From Leptobacterium flavescens (GTDB lineage: Bacteria > Bacteroidota > Bacteroidia > Flavobacteriales > Flavobacteriaceae), in NCBI RefSeq assembly GCF_010671605.1, contig NZ_JAABOO010000004.1:1-64000 (forward strand): 64,000 nt of DNA, written 5' to 3'. Position 1 is the stretch's first letter, and each line of letters begins with the position of its first letter. The translations under genes were made by a program, and so were the position numbers. The notes under the pieces were generated by a model, which worked only from the letters and a program-made list of their open reading frames with translations, searched no databases and had not been told where the DNA came from. This document shows positions 25,985 to 34,519 of this stretch, in pieces.

Positions 25985-26214
25985 TGGTGGTTGTAACTCT
26001 TCAGCGTAATAAATGTATAGGCTGCAACTACTGTGTGGAAGTGGCTCCCGGGCAATTCCGGATGTCCAAAAAAGACGGGAAATCAGTATTGCTGCACGCT
26101 ACCGAGAAAAAGGATTTTCACACTTTAAAATCTCCCGATAATACCATTTTTGATGCCTGTTCTCAGGCGGAAAAAGCATGCCCGGTAAAGATCATTACTT
26201 CCAAAATGGTCTGA
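25984..26214 (+). CDS. Ferredoxin, single [4Fe-4S] type
   Basis: The 76-residue protein has a CxxCxxC motif (Cys11, Cys14, Cys17, in CIGCNYCVEVAP) and a distant CP (Cys66-Pro67), the four ligands of a single [4Fe-4S] cluster. A fifth Cys at 59 could form a disulfide as in related ferredoxins. Its ATG overlaps the stop of the U32 gene (TAATG), so translation is coupled. Confidence 0.9.
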   Translation: MVVVTLQRNKCIGCNYCVEVAPGQFRMSKKDGKSVLLHATEKKDFHTLKSPDNTIFDACSQAEKACPVKIITSKMV

Positions 26215-26337
26215 TCGATCCTTCGTTTTATCAACCCTAATTAACATAAATCCCGCAATTTGTGAGGATTAAAGCATTTTTTTAACGATCCGCTTTTTAA
26301 TTAATTTCTATATTACATCAGAATTTAAAAAAGTGTT

Positions 26338-27624
26338 ATGAAAAAACTGGCCTTGCACTGGAAGATCCTGATAGGAATGGTATTGGGTATTATTATCGGA
26401 TTGATCTTTGCAAAACTGGATTGGGGTCCGCAATTTATCAAGGAATGGGTAAAACCCTTCGGACAGATATTCATTAATTTACTGAAGCTTATCGCCATTC
26501 CGCTGGTGATCGTTTCCCTGGCCAAAGGGATTACGGATCTGCGAGATCTGGCAGCGCTGTCACGGATAGGAGGAAGGACCATCCTTATTTATCTGATGAC
26601 CACGGTTACCGCGGTGATATTGGGGTTGTTTCTCGTGAATTATTTTCAACCCGGTTCTAATGTAAGCCCGGAAACACTTACAGAATTGTCTAAGGATTAT
26701 ACTTCGGATATGAGCAGGAGGCTGGATGTGGTGGAAAGCCAGGAGCGAAAAGGACCACTTAGTTTTTTAGTAGGCCTGGTGCCCTCTAATGTGATTGGAG
26801 CGGCAGGAAATAATGCCAATATGCTTCAGATTATTTTTGTGACCGTGTTTTTCAGTATCAGTCTGTTGTTGCTTCCTGCAGATCGTCAGAAACCTATGAA
26901 AAAGTTAATAGATGCAGGAAATACAGTAATGATGAAAACAGTAGATGTCATTATGCTGTTTGCGCCCTATGCGGTACTGGCGTTGCTTGCCTCTCTTATA
27001 GTAGAAACTACGAATGGAGAGTTGTTTGTAGCTTTACTCAGCTATTCCGCATTGCTTATGTTCGGAATGCTGATATTGGTACTACTCTATGCACTGATCG
27101 TTAAATTATTTACCAAAAAGCCTTTCGGTTTTTTCCTGAAAGGAATGTTCCCGGCCCAATTGGTGGCCCTGAGTACGAGTTCCAGTATGGCTACCCTTCC
27201 GGTAACCATGGAATGTGTGGAAGATAACCTGGGAGTGGAAAAGGAGATCAGTAGTTTTGTGTGTCCTGTCGGGGCAACGATCAATATGGATGGTTCCAGC
27301 CTGATGCAGGCCATTGCTGCTGTTTTTGTCTGTCAGGTGCTTGGACATGATCTCAGTATTGCCGATCAGCTGACTATTGTCCTGACCGGTACCCTGGCCT
27401 CCATAGGAGCCGCCGCAGCACCGAGTGCAGGAATTATTATGCTGGTGATCGTTCTGGAATCTGTAGGTTTCCCATCGGAAAAGCTAGCAGTGGCCCTGGC
27501 CATGATCCTTTCGGTAGACAGGCCTCTGGATATGGGGAGAACGGTAGTAAATATTTCGGGCGATGGTTTTGTGTCTGTTCTGGTAGCTAAGTCGCTTGGG
27601 AAATTAAAGAAAATAAAAGCTTAA
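26338..27624 (+). CDS. Dicarboxylate/amino acid:cation symporter (DAACS/GltP family)
   Basis: The 428-residue membrane protein has the hallmarks of the Glt family: a serine-rich re-entrant hairpin SSSMATLP near residue 280, the GATINMDGSS substrate/cation motif near 312, a second hairpin GTLASIGAAAAPSAG (350-364) and the C-terminal VDRPLDMGRTVVNISGD. It imports dicarboxylates or acidic amino acids with Na+ or H+. It seems to start a transcript, with HD-domain gene 10 bp downstream. Confidence 0.94.
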   Translation: MKKLALHWKILIGMVLGIIIGLIFAKLDWGPQFIKEWVKPFGQIFINLLKLIAIPLVIVSLAKGITDLRDLAALSRIGGRTILIYLMTTVTAVILGLFLVNYFQPGSNVSPETLTELSKDYTSDMSRRLDVVESQERKGPLSFLVGLVPSNVIGAAGNNANMLQIIFVTVFFSISLLLLPADRQKPMKKLIDAGNTVMMKTVDVIMLFAPYAVLALLASLIVETTNGELFVALLSYSALLMFGMLILVLLYALIVKLFTKKPFGFFLKGMFPAQLVALSTSSSMATLPVTMECVEDNLGVEKEISSFVCPVGATINMDGSSLMQAIAAVFVCQVLGHDLSIADQLTIVLTGTLASIGAAAAPSAGIIMLVIVLESVGFPSEKLAVALAMILSVDRPLDMGRTVVNISGDGFVSVLVAKSLGKLKKIKA

Positions 27625-27634
27625 AAATACGAAC

Positions 27635-28198
27635 ATGTCTGGATCTAAGAGAGTAGGTTTTACTGCCATGAAAGAAGGAACAGCGGAGGATTTCAAGATC
27701 ATTGCTGCCAACGATCGGGAAACGGCAGGAGAATTACCCGAACGGCTGATAGAGCATCTGAGGGAAATGGCTCATGATGATGGAGCTTACCGGATAAGCA
27801 GGTTGGACCATGTACTTCAGTGTGCTACCCGTGCCTATAGAGACGGGGCTGAGGAAGATTGGGTGATCGCTGCGCTCTTTCACGATATCGGGGATGTGCT
27901 TGCACCTTTTACACACGGACAGGTGGCGGCAGAGATCATCAGGCCTTTTGTAAAAGAAGAAGTAGCCTGGGTGGTACGTAATCACGGAACTTTTCAAATG
28001 CACTATAATAAAAGTCTTTCAGAAGAAGAGCGCAGGAGCAGGGATAAGTTTAAGGATCATCCTTATTATCAGCTGGCAGTTGATTTCTGTGAAAAATGGG
28101 ATCAGAACTCCTTCGATCCGGCCTATCCGACCGAAAGACTGGAATTTTTTATCCCGCTGATCAAAAAAGTATTCGGAAGACAGCCTTTTTCCAGCTGA
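27635..28198 (+). CDS. HD-domain protein, possible phosphohydrolase or diiron oxygenase
   Basis: The 187-residue cytosolic protein has an HD fold metal site: His59 in DHVLQCA, HD at 83-84 in LFHDIGD, His94 in FTHGQ and His117/His123 in NHGTFQMHY. Relatives include phosphohydrolases and the PhnZ/TmpB-like diiron oxygenases of phosphonate catabolism; the number of histidines allows either. No phosphonate genes are near. The gene follows the symporter by 10 bp and may be co-transcribed. It is convergent with murF, 20 bp apart. Confidence 0.75.
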   Translation: MSGSKRVGFTAMKEGTAEDFKIIAANDRETAGELPERLIEHLREMAHDDGAYRISRLDHVLQCATRAYRDGAEEDWVIAALFHDIGDVLAPFTHGQVAAEIIRPFVKEEVAWVVRNHGTFQMHYNKSLSEEERRSRDKFKDHPYYQLAVDFCEKWDQNSFDPAYPTERLEFFIPLIKKVFGRQPFSS

Positions 28199-28218
28199 GA
28201 ACGAGCTTAAAAGAACTA

Positions 28219-29493
28219 CTAAAGTATATCTAAAATACGCTCCAGGGCCATCCCTCTCGATCCTTTAATGAGGATAGTTGAATTGTCGGGAACCCTGTCC
28301 TTCATAAAATCCCTGAGTTCCTCGTAGCTTTTAAACTTCCTTAAAGAAGTATTTGTATCAAAGAAATTGACCCCGACCAGGAAAACTTCTGTGTTTTCCA
28401 GTTTTTCGGCCATCTCGGCTATCTTTTGATGCTCTTCTGCTGCAGAACTCCCCAGTTCGAACATATCGCCCAGCAAGGCTGTTTTTTTAGTTCCCGACAA
28501 TCCTGAAAAATTCTCCAGGGCAGCATTCATACTGCTGGGATTAGCATTGTATGCGTCCAGGATGATTTTGTTGGAATTCTTATTGATGATCTGTGAACGG
28601 TTATTCTGAGGAGTATAGGACTCTATGGCCGCTTTGATCTCCGGCAGGGGAATATCGAAGTAAGTCCCTATACAAACGGCAAGGGCAATATTGTTGTAAT
28701 TATAACTCCCGATAAGGTGAGATTCGATTATTTCGTCTCTCACTTCCAGTTTTACAAAAGGATCCGCACTCAGAAGAGAAATATGAACATCGGCCTGACC
28801 TCTGTGATCAAAACCAAATTTTCTGGAAATGTCTTTTAGTTTTTCACTTTGGATGGGATCGTCGTTATTGTAGAATACAAAACCGTTTTCATTTATTAAA
28901 TGATCGTACAGCTCGCTTTTTCCACGGATCACACCTTCCACACCTCCAAAGCCTTCCAGGTGTGCTTTCCCGAAATTGGTGATACAGCCGTAATTGGGTT
29001 CGGCAATACCGCATAGAAATTCAATTTCTTTCTGATGATTCGCACCCATCTCCACAATCCCGAATTCCGTAGTCTTGTCCATAGACAATAGGGTAAGAGG
29101 TACTCCGATATGGTTATTCAGATTACCCAGAGTGGCCGTAGTTTTGAATTTTCTGGAAAGTACGGAATTGATAAGCTCTTTGGTGGTGGTCTTACCGTTA
29201 CTTCCGGTAAGGCTCAATATTGGGATGCCCAGGTGTTTTCTGTGAAAATTTGCAAGTTGTTGTAAAGCGGTCAGAACATCATCAACAAGCAGGATCCTGT
29301 CTGAGGTCTTATACTCGGCTTCATCGATCACAGCATAAGAAGCTCCTTTCTCCAAAGCCTGCCTGGCAAAGGTATTACCGTTAAAATTCTCGCCTTTAAG
29401 CGCAAAAAAGATGGTGTTTTCCTCTATCTTCCTGCTATCTGTCGATATGGATCTTTTTTCGAGAAAAAGAGAATGTAATCCTTCTGTATTCAT
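28219..29493 (-). CDS. murF: UDP-N-acetylmuramoyl-tripeptide--D-alanyl-D-alanine ligase
   Basis: The 424-residue ligase adds D-Ala-D-Ala to the UDP-muramyl tripeptide in the cytoplasm. The Mur P-loop TGSNGKTTTK is at residues 96-105, the N-terminal substrate motif STDSR at 17-21, and the central motif DAYNANPSSM near 307. Length is normal. gldJ lies upstream on the same strand but a strong terminator (29507-29541) separates the two, so murF is either read through or has its own weak promoter. Confidence 0.95.
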   Translation of the reverse strand: MNTEGLHSLFLEKRSISTDSRKIEENTIFFALKGENFNGNTFARQALEKGASYAVIDEAEYKTSDRILLVDDVLTALQQLANFHRKHLGIPILSLTGSNGKTTTKELINSVLSRKFKTTATLGNLNNHIGVPLTLLSMDKTTEFGIVEMGANHQKEIEFLCGIAEPNYGCITNFGKAHLEGFGGVEGVIRGKSELYDHLINENGFVFYNNDDPIQSEKLKDISRKFGFDHRGQADVHISLLSADPFVKLEVRDEIIESHLIGSYNYNNIALAVCIGTYFDIPLPEIKAAIESYTPQNNRSQIINKNSNKIILDAYNANPSSMNAALENFSGLSGTKKTALLGDMFELGSSAAEEHQKIAEMAEKLENTEVFLVGVNFFDTNTSLRKFKSYEELRDFMKDRVPDNSTILIKGSRGMALERILDIL

Positions 29494-29506
29494 AGAGCTA
29501 AAAGTA

Positions 29507-29541
29507 TAAAAAAAAGCCCTGACGTATCAGAGCTTTTTTTA
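29507..29541 (-). terminator. Rho-independent terminator after gldJ
   Basis: On the minus strand GCTCTGA and TCAGGGC form a stem around TACG, followed by eight T and preceded by a run of A. It stops gldJ transcription 18 bp after its stop codon. Confidence 0.88.
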
Positions 29542-29558
29542 AATATTTTATCGCAATT

Positions 29559-31214
29559 TTATCCTCTCGGACTCTTTCTTTTCTTGGCTTTGGAACCTAC
29601 TCTGGACATGGCGCATCTAAATCCTATGTAATCTGTTGCCATATACTGAGGAAGGTATCTTCTCTGTGCCGGATCTAACCAGTATGCACGATCTCTCCAG
29701 GAACCACCTTTATACACTCGAACCTCGTCATCAATTAATGTCGTTCTGGCTTTCTGATCGTACTCTCTTACCAGGTTTCCTAATGAATCCCTGCTTACCT
29801 TGTGCTTAGGAGAGTTATACATACGCTTGGTATCCTGAGACTCATCTTCTTCGTCAGCAAATCTGTCGAAGTATCTTGTAGAGCTGTAATCTCCGTCTCT
29901 GAATCCTCTGTTATCACTCTGAGAGAAGTTAGGACGTAAATAAGCATCTTCTTTAGTGATCGCTACAGTTGCAAGCTCTCCCGGAAGGTCTCTGGCTACA
30001 ATTCTACCGTTTGGCAGGGTATCGTAAACAATAGAATCTCCCGAAACGATAGCTACCTTACCGTCTTTTCCGATAGAGGTCTTTGTATAAACGTTTCCTC
30101 TATAGTAGTTAAAGTCGTTTGCTTCGTCATCTACTATAGGACGATATACATCGGCAACCCACTCGGCAACGTTTCCTGCCATATCGTAAAGACCAAGATC
30201 ATTTGGAGGATAGGACTTTACCTGAGCGGTAATATCTGCACCGTCATCAGACCATCCTGCAATTCCACCGTAATCTCCTTTTCCTTGCTTAAAGTTAGCA
30301 AGCTGGTCTCCTCTGGAAACTCTTTTTCCGGAACGGGTATATTCTCCTTTCCACGGGTATTTCTTTCTACCTCTGTAGTTGTTGTATTCTCTTTGTCCTG
30401 CCTGAGCCTGAGCTGCATACTCCCATTCTGCTTCTGTAGGTAGTCTGTAGTCCGGAAGAATGATACCGCTGGTCTGCTTGGCAAAGACATTAGTTGAATC
30501 GTTTTTAGAACGTGCTTTCCCCTGTAAGGAATCTATTTGCCCGCTATAGGTAGCACTCGGATTCTGTAAATATGCTCTGGTACTAAACCCGCTTCCTTCA
30601 ACATCACCTTCAAGTACGGCATATTTTGTTCCTGATTCTATATAACCTTCTCTTTCGAGTACCGCCTCGTTTACACGGTCAGTACGCCATTCACTGAACT
30701 GAACCGCCTGTACCCAGTTTACCCCTACTACAGGATATTCTGCATAAGCCGGATGGCGCAGGTAATTGTTGGTCATTACTTCATTATACCCTAAACGGTT
30801 TCTCCATACAAGGGTATCCGGTAATGCACCATTATATATGTTCTTGTATCTTGGGTTTTCCGGTGGATATACTTTTTTAAGGTAATCCAGGTATTCCAGA
30901 TACATTACATTAGTAACTTCTGTTTCATCCATGTAAAAGGATTGCACGTGTTGTTGTGTAGGTGTATTGTTCCAATCGTGCATGATGTCGTCTTGTACCC
31001 TTCCTTTTGTAAAGGTACCCCCTTCAACAAAAACAAGTCCCGGAGCCGTTTCCTGTTCTTTGAAGCTCGTGTTGTATTGAAAACCACCGTCTTTGTCGTT
31101 GATTTTCCAGCCCGTTGCTCTGGATGTGTTCTTGGAAGTAGATTTTTTACATCCTACTACGGTTGCGGCTACCATCACGAATAGCAATAGCTTTCTAATT
31201 GAATTAATTTTCAT
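29559..31214 (-). CDS. gldJ: Gliding motility lipoprotein GldJ
   Basis: Starting at the ATG at 31214, the 551-residue lipoprotein has lipobox VATVVGC-like (MVAATVVGCKK, lipid Cys near residue 22) and the sulfatase-modifying-factor fold (YMDETEVTNVMY, PTEAEWEYAA, YDMAGNVAEWVAD, GFRCAMSR). GldJ is required for Flavobacteria gliding and type IX secretion. The longer frame to 31268 would put 18 residues before the signal peptide and is rejected. The formylglycine-generating catalytic cysteines are absent, as expected for GldJ. It is divergent from porV. Confidence 0.95.
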   Translation of the reverse strand: MKINSIRKLLLFVMVAATVVGCKKSTSKNTSRATGWKINDKDGGFQYNTSFKEQETAPGLVFVEGGTFTKGRVQDDIMHDWNNTPTQQHVQSFYMDETEVTNVMYLEYLDYLKKVYPPENPRYKNIYNGALPDTLVWRNRLGYNEVMTNNYLRHPAYAEYPVVGVNWVQAVQFSEWRTDRVNEAVLEREGYIESGTKYAVLEGDVEGSGFSTRAYLQNPSATYSGQIDSLQGKARSKNDSTNVFAKQTSGIILPDYRLPTEAEWEYAAQAQAGQREYNNYRGRKKYPWKGEYTRSGKRVSRGDQLANFKQGKGDYGGIAGWSDDGADITAQVKSYPPNDLGLYDMAGNVAEWVADVYRPIVDDEANDFNYYRGNVYTKTSIGKDGKVAIVSGDSIVYDTLPNGRIVARDLPGELATVAITKEDAYLRPNFSQSDNRGFRDGDYSSTRYFDRFADEEDESQDTKRMYNSPKHKVSRDSLGNLVREYDQKARTTLIDDEVRVYKGGSWRDRAYWLDPAQRRYLPQYMATDYIGFRCAMSRVGSKAKKRKSPRG

Positions 31215-31246
31215 AGAATTAAGATTTGAGTGTCTAAATTTGCGAC

Positions 31247-31276
31247 GCAATATAGCAATTAACAGCATAATTTCAA
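31247..31276 (-). promoter_or_regulatory. Probable gldJ promoter
   Basis: On the minus strand TTG (31274-31276) is 19 nt upstream of TATATTGC (31247-31254), which differs from TAnnTTTG in the last two bases. Spacing is ideal; the -7 match is imperfect. Confidence 0.4.
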
Positions 31277-31573
31277 CTTTTTCACCTGAAATCTATAGCA
31301 AACGCTCTTTAATCAGGACGAATAACATGCTAAGAACGCTAATTTTTGCACTTTATTATCCTTGATTTAAAAAATAAGACCGCATTTTAGTTAAAGCCCT
31401 CTTTTTAAAATAATATAGTTTACTCCCGATCGTTTAGTAAACAAAAAGTAGATCAGTGGCATCAAATGGAAATTGATCGAGAATTGAAGTTAAGATGCTT
31501 GCAGGAAAAAAAGAAAAAGATATATTTACACAAGAAAATTGTTAAAAAATCGTTAACCTAATTATTGTATTCT

Positions 31574-31595
31574 CGGGATTCTGTAAAGAATCCTG
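31574..31595 (+). other. Hairpin in the porV leader
   Basis: GGATTC (31576-31581) pairs with GAATCC (31588-31593) around TGTAAA, and two further pairs extend the stem. No T run follows, so it is not a terminator; it may lie in the porV 5' leader about 45 bp before the start. Confidence 0.35.
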
Positions 31596-31638
31596 CGAAA
31601 ATGATGATTTAAGTTACAGTCTAAATCTAAATTCTTAC

Positions 31639-32790
31639 ATGAAAAAAATACTATTTTCATTTGTTTTGCTTGCTTTGGTAATAAATCAAGCCCGGGCTCA
31701 GGAAGAGCAATCCAGAGTAATAACCACAGCTGTTCCCTTTTTGCTTATTGCAGGTGATGCAAGAGCATCAGGAACAGGAGATGTTGGAGTTGCTACTTCG
31801 CCTGATGCTTACTCGCAGCAATGGAACCCGGCAAAATATGTTTTTGCAAAGAAGCAGATAGGAATAGGAGTGAGTTATACGCCTTTCCTGGCCGAACTTG
31901 TAAATGATATTTCTTTATTACAGGCTAATTTTTACAAAAGAAACGAAAGAAGTGCCTTTGCGTTTAGTCTTCGTTATTTCGGTTTGGGGGAAATCGAACT
32001 TAGACAAAATGCCAACGATCCCGGAGAGATCGTAAAGCCTAATGAGTTTGCTTTTGACGGATCCTATTCCCTGAAATTAAGTGATCGCTTTTCCATGGCG
32101 GTAGCCGGACGTTATATACGCTCGAACCTGAGATTACAACAGGTAGATGCCAATGCACAGGCGGGAACCACTTTTGCAGTGGACGTTGCAGGATACTATC
32201 AATCTGAAGAGATTGCCTATAATAATTTTGACGGAAGATGGAGATTCGGATTCAATATATCCAATATAGGTCCCAAGATCAGTTATGACGAAGGTGGACA
32301 GGAAAACTTTATCCCTACCAACCTGAAATTCGGAGGTGGTTTTGATTTTATTTTTGATGAATCGAACAAACTGGCCATTTCTACAGAATTCAATAAACTA
32401 CTGGTACCTACTCCGCGGGATTTTGACAACGACGGAGATATCGATGCCGAAGACAATGAGGAATATCAGAATATCAGCTTCTTTAGCGGTATTTTCGAAT
32501 CCTTTGGGGATGCTCCCGATGGTTTTAGTGAAGAATTAAAGGAATTTACATGGGCTTTAGGTGCAGAGTATGTATATCAGGATGCCTTTGCCTTAAGAGC
32601 AGGTTACTTTAACGAAAGTGAAGATAAAGGGGCAAGAAAATTCTTTACCCTTGGTGCAGGTTTTCAGTTTAAAGCCGCTACTATAGATGTTTCTTATCTG
32701 TTCTCTTCATCAAGTGTTAGGAATCCTTTAGAAAATACTTTAAGATTTTCTCTTACCTTTAACCTCGGAAACGATTTTCTCGAGTTTTAA
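31639..32790 (+). CDS. porV: Type IX secretion outer-membrane protein PorV (LptO)
   Basis: The 383-residue outer-membrane beta-barrel starts with a signal peptide (cleavage after ARAQ, residue 21). The N-terminal AVPFLLIAGDARASGTGDVGVATSPDAYSQQWNPAKY block is typical of PorV, which shuttles type IX cargo to the cell surface attachment complex. It ends in a barrel-type aromatic residue (DFLEF). cdd follows after 8 bp. The usual porU neighbour is not upstream. Confidence 0.95.
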   Translation: MKKILFSFVLLALVINQARAQEEQSRVITTAVPFLLIAGDARASGTGDVGVATSPDAYSQQWNPAKYVFAKKQIGIGVSYTPFLAELVNDISLLQANFYKRNERSAFAFSLRYFGLGEIELRQNANDPGEIVKPNEFAFDGSYSLKLSDRFSMAVAGRYIRSNLRLQQVDANAQAGTTFAVDVAGYYQSEEIAYNNFDGRWRFGFNISNIGPKISYDEGGQENFIPTNLKFGGGFDFIFDESNKLAISTEFNKLLVPTPRDFDNDGDIDAEDNEEYQNISFFSGIFESFGDAPDGFSEELKEFTWALGAEYVYQDAFALRAGYFNESEDKGARKFFTLGAGFQFKAATIDVSYLFSSSSVRNPLENTLRFSLTFNLGNDFLEF

Positions 32791-32798
32791 AATTATAG

Positions 32799-33281
32799 AT
32801 GAAAGAACTTAAAATAACAACTTCTTTTACCGTTTATGAGCAGTTGGAAGAATTACCGGAAGAGATACTTTCGCTAATGCAAAAAGCGGTAGAGTCAAGA
32901 CAAAAAGCTTATGCTCCTTATTCTGAATTCAGAGTGGGAGCAGCTTTGCTTTTAGACAATGGGGAAGTAGTACTGGGAAACAACCAGGAAAACGCCTGCT
33001 ATCCCTCCGGTCTGTGTGCAGAGAGAGTTGCTATATACCATGCCGGAGCCATATACCCGGATGCCAGGATCACCGCAATAGCTATTACTGCGAGCTCAGA
33101 TAATTATGAGGTAAAAGATCCGGCACCTCCTTGCGGTGCCTGCCGTCAGTCGATTGCAGAATACGAAATAAAACAGAAACAACCCATCCCGATCTACTTT
33201 ATGGGAAAAAGCGGAAAGATACTCAAATCGGATTCGGTAAAAAATTTACTTCCGCTTACCTTCGACAGTTCTTTTCTGTAA
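32799..33281 (+). CDS. cdd: Cytidine deaminase
   Basis: The 160-residue enzyme deaminates cytidine to uridine for pyrimidine salvage. The zinc site is CAER (Cys73, Glu75) and PCGACRQ (Cys112, Cys115), with the YAPYSEFRVGAAL substrate motif at 38-50. It lies in the conserved Flavobacteria order porV-cdd-pdhA. Confidence 0.95.
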   Translation: MKELKITTSFTVYEQLEELPEEILSLMQKAVESRQKAYAPYSEFRVGAALLLDNGEVVLGNNQENACYPSGLCAERVAIYHAGAIYPDARITAIAITASSDNYEVKDPAPPCGACRQSIAEYEIKQKQPIPIYFMGKSGKILKSDSVKNLLPLTFDSSFL

Positions 33282-33384
33282 GGACTTTTGCCTTTCAAAC
33301 CCTTATTCTATCAACGCTTTTAAAATTTTAACAAAAATAGATTATAAAAATCTGTATTCGTTTTTTCACTTTTATTTAAAGTGT

Positions 33385-33392
33385 TACTTTTG
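33385..33392 (+). promoter_or_regulatory. -7 box of the pdhA operon
   Basis: TACTTTTG matches TAnnTTTG and lies 124 bp before pdhA; a TTG is not present at the normal spacing. A leader of about 115 nt containing a hairpin would result. Confidence 0.45.
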
Positions 33393-33446
33393 TTATTCGT
33401 GTTTTTAAATAATGAATTGATTAACCTTTGTTTTGGCCGGTAAGGT

Positions 33447-33472
33447 GTGATTTTTATACAGTTGAAAATCAC
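33447..33472 (+). other. Hairpin in the pdhA leader
   Basis: GTGATTTT (33447-33454) pairs perfectly with AAAATCAC (33465-33472) around a 10-nt loop, between the -7 box and the pdhA start. It could be an operator or a leader structure. Confidence 0.4.
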
Positions 33473-33515
33473 TGGATTGGCGGGAACAACATCTAGCACC
33501 TAAACAAAATTGTAG

Positions 33516-34514
33516 ATGAAAAAAGTTACTAAAGAGGTTTACCTTAAATGGTATGAAGATATGCTCTTCTGGAGGAAGTTTGAAGATAAGTTGGCGGCTG
33601 TGTATATCCAGCAGAAAGTAAGAGGGTTTCTTCACCTGTACAACGGACAGGAAGCCGTACTGGCCGGTTCTCTTCACGCAATGGACCTTTCCAAAGATAA
33701 AATGATCACCGCTTACCGTAACCACGTTCAACCTATCGGAATGGGAGTAGACCCCAGAAAGGTAATGGCTGAGCTTTACGGAAAAGCAACGGGAACATCT
33801 CAGGGACTGGGAGGATCCATGCACATCTTTGCACCCGAAAACGGATTTTACGGGGGGCACGGGATCGTAGGAGGACAAATACCTTTAGGTGCCGGACTGG
33901 CTTTTGCCGATAAATTTTTCAACAGAGATGCCGTAACCCTTACTTATATGGGAGACGGGGCAACCAGACAAGGATCGTTACACGAAACCTTTAATCTGGC
34001 TATGTTGTGGAAACTACCTGTTGTTTTTATTGTTGAAAATAACGGTTATGCGATGGGAACCTCGGTAGAGCGTACAGCTAATCATACGGAAATATGGAAA
34101 CTCGGACTCGGTTATGAAATGCCATGTGGTCCGGTAGACGGGATGAATCCTGTTAAAGTAGCCGAAGCCGTTAGCGAAGCGGTAGAAAGAGCAAGAAGCG
34201 GAGGTGGACCTACTTTCCTCGAAATGAAGACCTATCGTTACAGAGGACATTCTATGTCTGATGCACAGCACTACAGAACCAAGGAAGAGGTTGAAGAATA
34301 CAAGAAAATAGACCCGATCACTCAGGTACTGGATATTATTAAAAAAGAAAAATACGCTACGGATGAAGAGATCGCAGTGATCGATCAGCGAGTGAAGGAT
34401 CTGGTAAAAGAATGCGAGAAGTTTGCAGAAGATTCGCCATATCCGGAAAAGAATGTCATGTATGACGTAGTATACGAGCAAGAAGATTATCCATTTTTAC
34501 CTCATAAATTATAA
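33516..34514 (+). CDS. pdhA: Pyruvate dehydrogenase E1 component, alpha subunit
   Basis: The 332-residue protein binds thiamine diphosphate: GDGATRQG (residues 146-153) to NN at 175-176 is the classic GDG-X-NN motif. With the beta subunit it decarboxylates pyruvate and passes the acetyl group to lipoyl-E2. The E1 beta subunit is not encoded here, an arrangement common in Flavobacteriia where it lies elsewhere. The E2 gene follows after 5 bp. The YRGHSMSD motif near 240 is the phosphorylation-loop region of E1 alpha. Confidence 0.95.
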   Translation: MKKVTKEVYLKWYEDMLFWRKFEDKLAAVYIQQKVRGFLHLYNGQEAVLAGSLHAMDLSKDKMITAYRNHVQPIGMGVDPRKVMAELYGKATGTSQGLGGSMHIFAPENGFYGGHGIVGGQIPLGAGLAFADKFFNRDAVTLTYMGDGATRQGSLHETFNLAMLWKLPVVFIVENNGYAMGTSVERTANHTEIWKLGLGYEMPCGPVDGMNPVKVAEAVSEAVERARSGGGPTFLEMKTYRYRGHSMSDAQHYRTKEEVEEYKKIDPITQVLDIIKKEKYATDEEIAVIDQRVKDLVKECEKFAEDSPYPEKNVMYDVVYEQEDYPFLPHKL

Positions 34515-34519
34515 ATATC

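Larger units (their letters stand above)
31215..31638. other. Intergenic region between gldJ and porV
   Basis: This 424-bp region contains promoters for both divergent genes and no plausible coding sequence; small open frames of up to about 35 codons show no similarity I recognise. In many relatives porU (about 1,100-1,300 codons) lies here. A minus-strand promoter for gldJ is likely at 31247-31276. Confidence 0.7.

Noticed and set aside
26215-26337. Weak AATCC/GGATT stem downstream of the ferredoxin gene as a terminator
   Set aside because: The stem is only five pairs and has no T run directly after it.
31639-32790. PorV as proof of a working type IX secretion system
   Set aside because: porV and gldJ alone do not prove it; the other components and cargo domains are not in this window.
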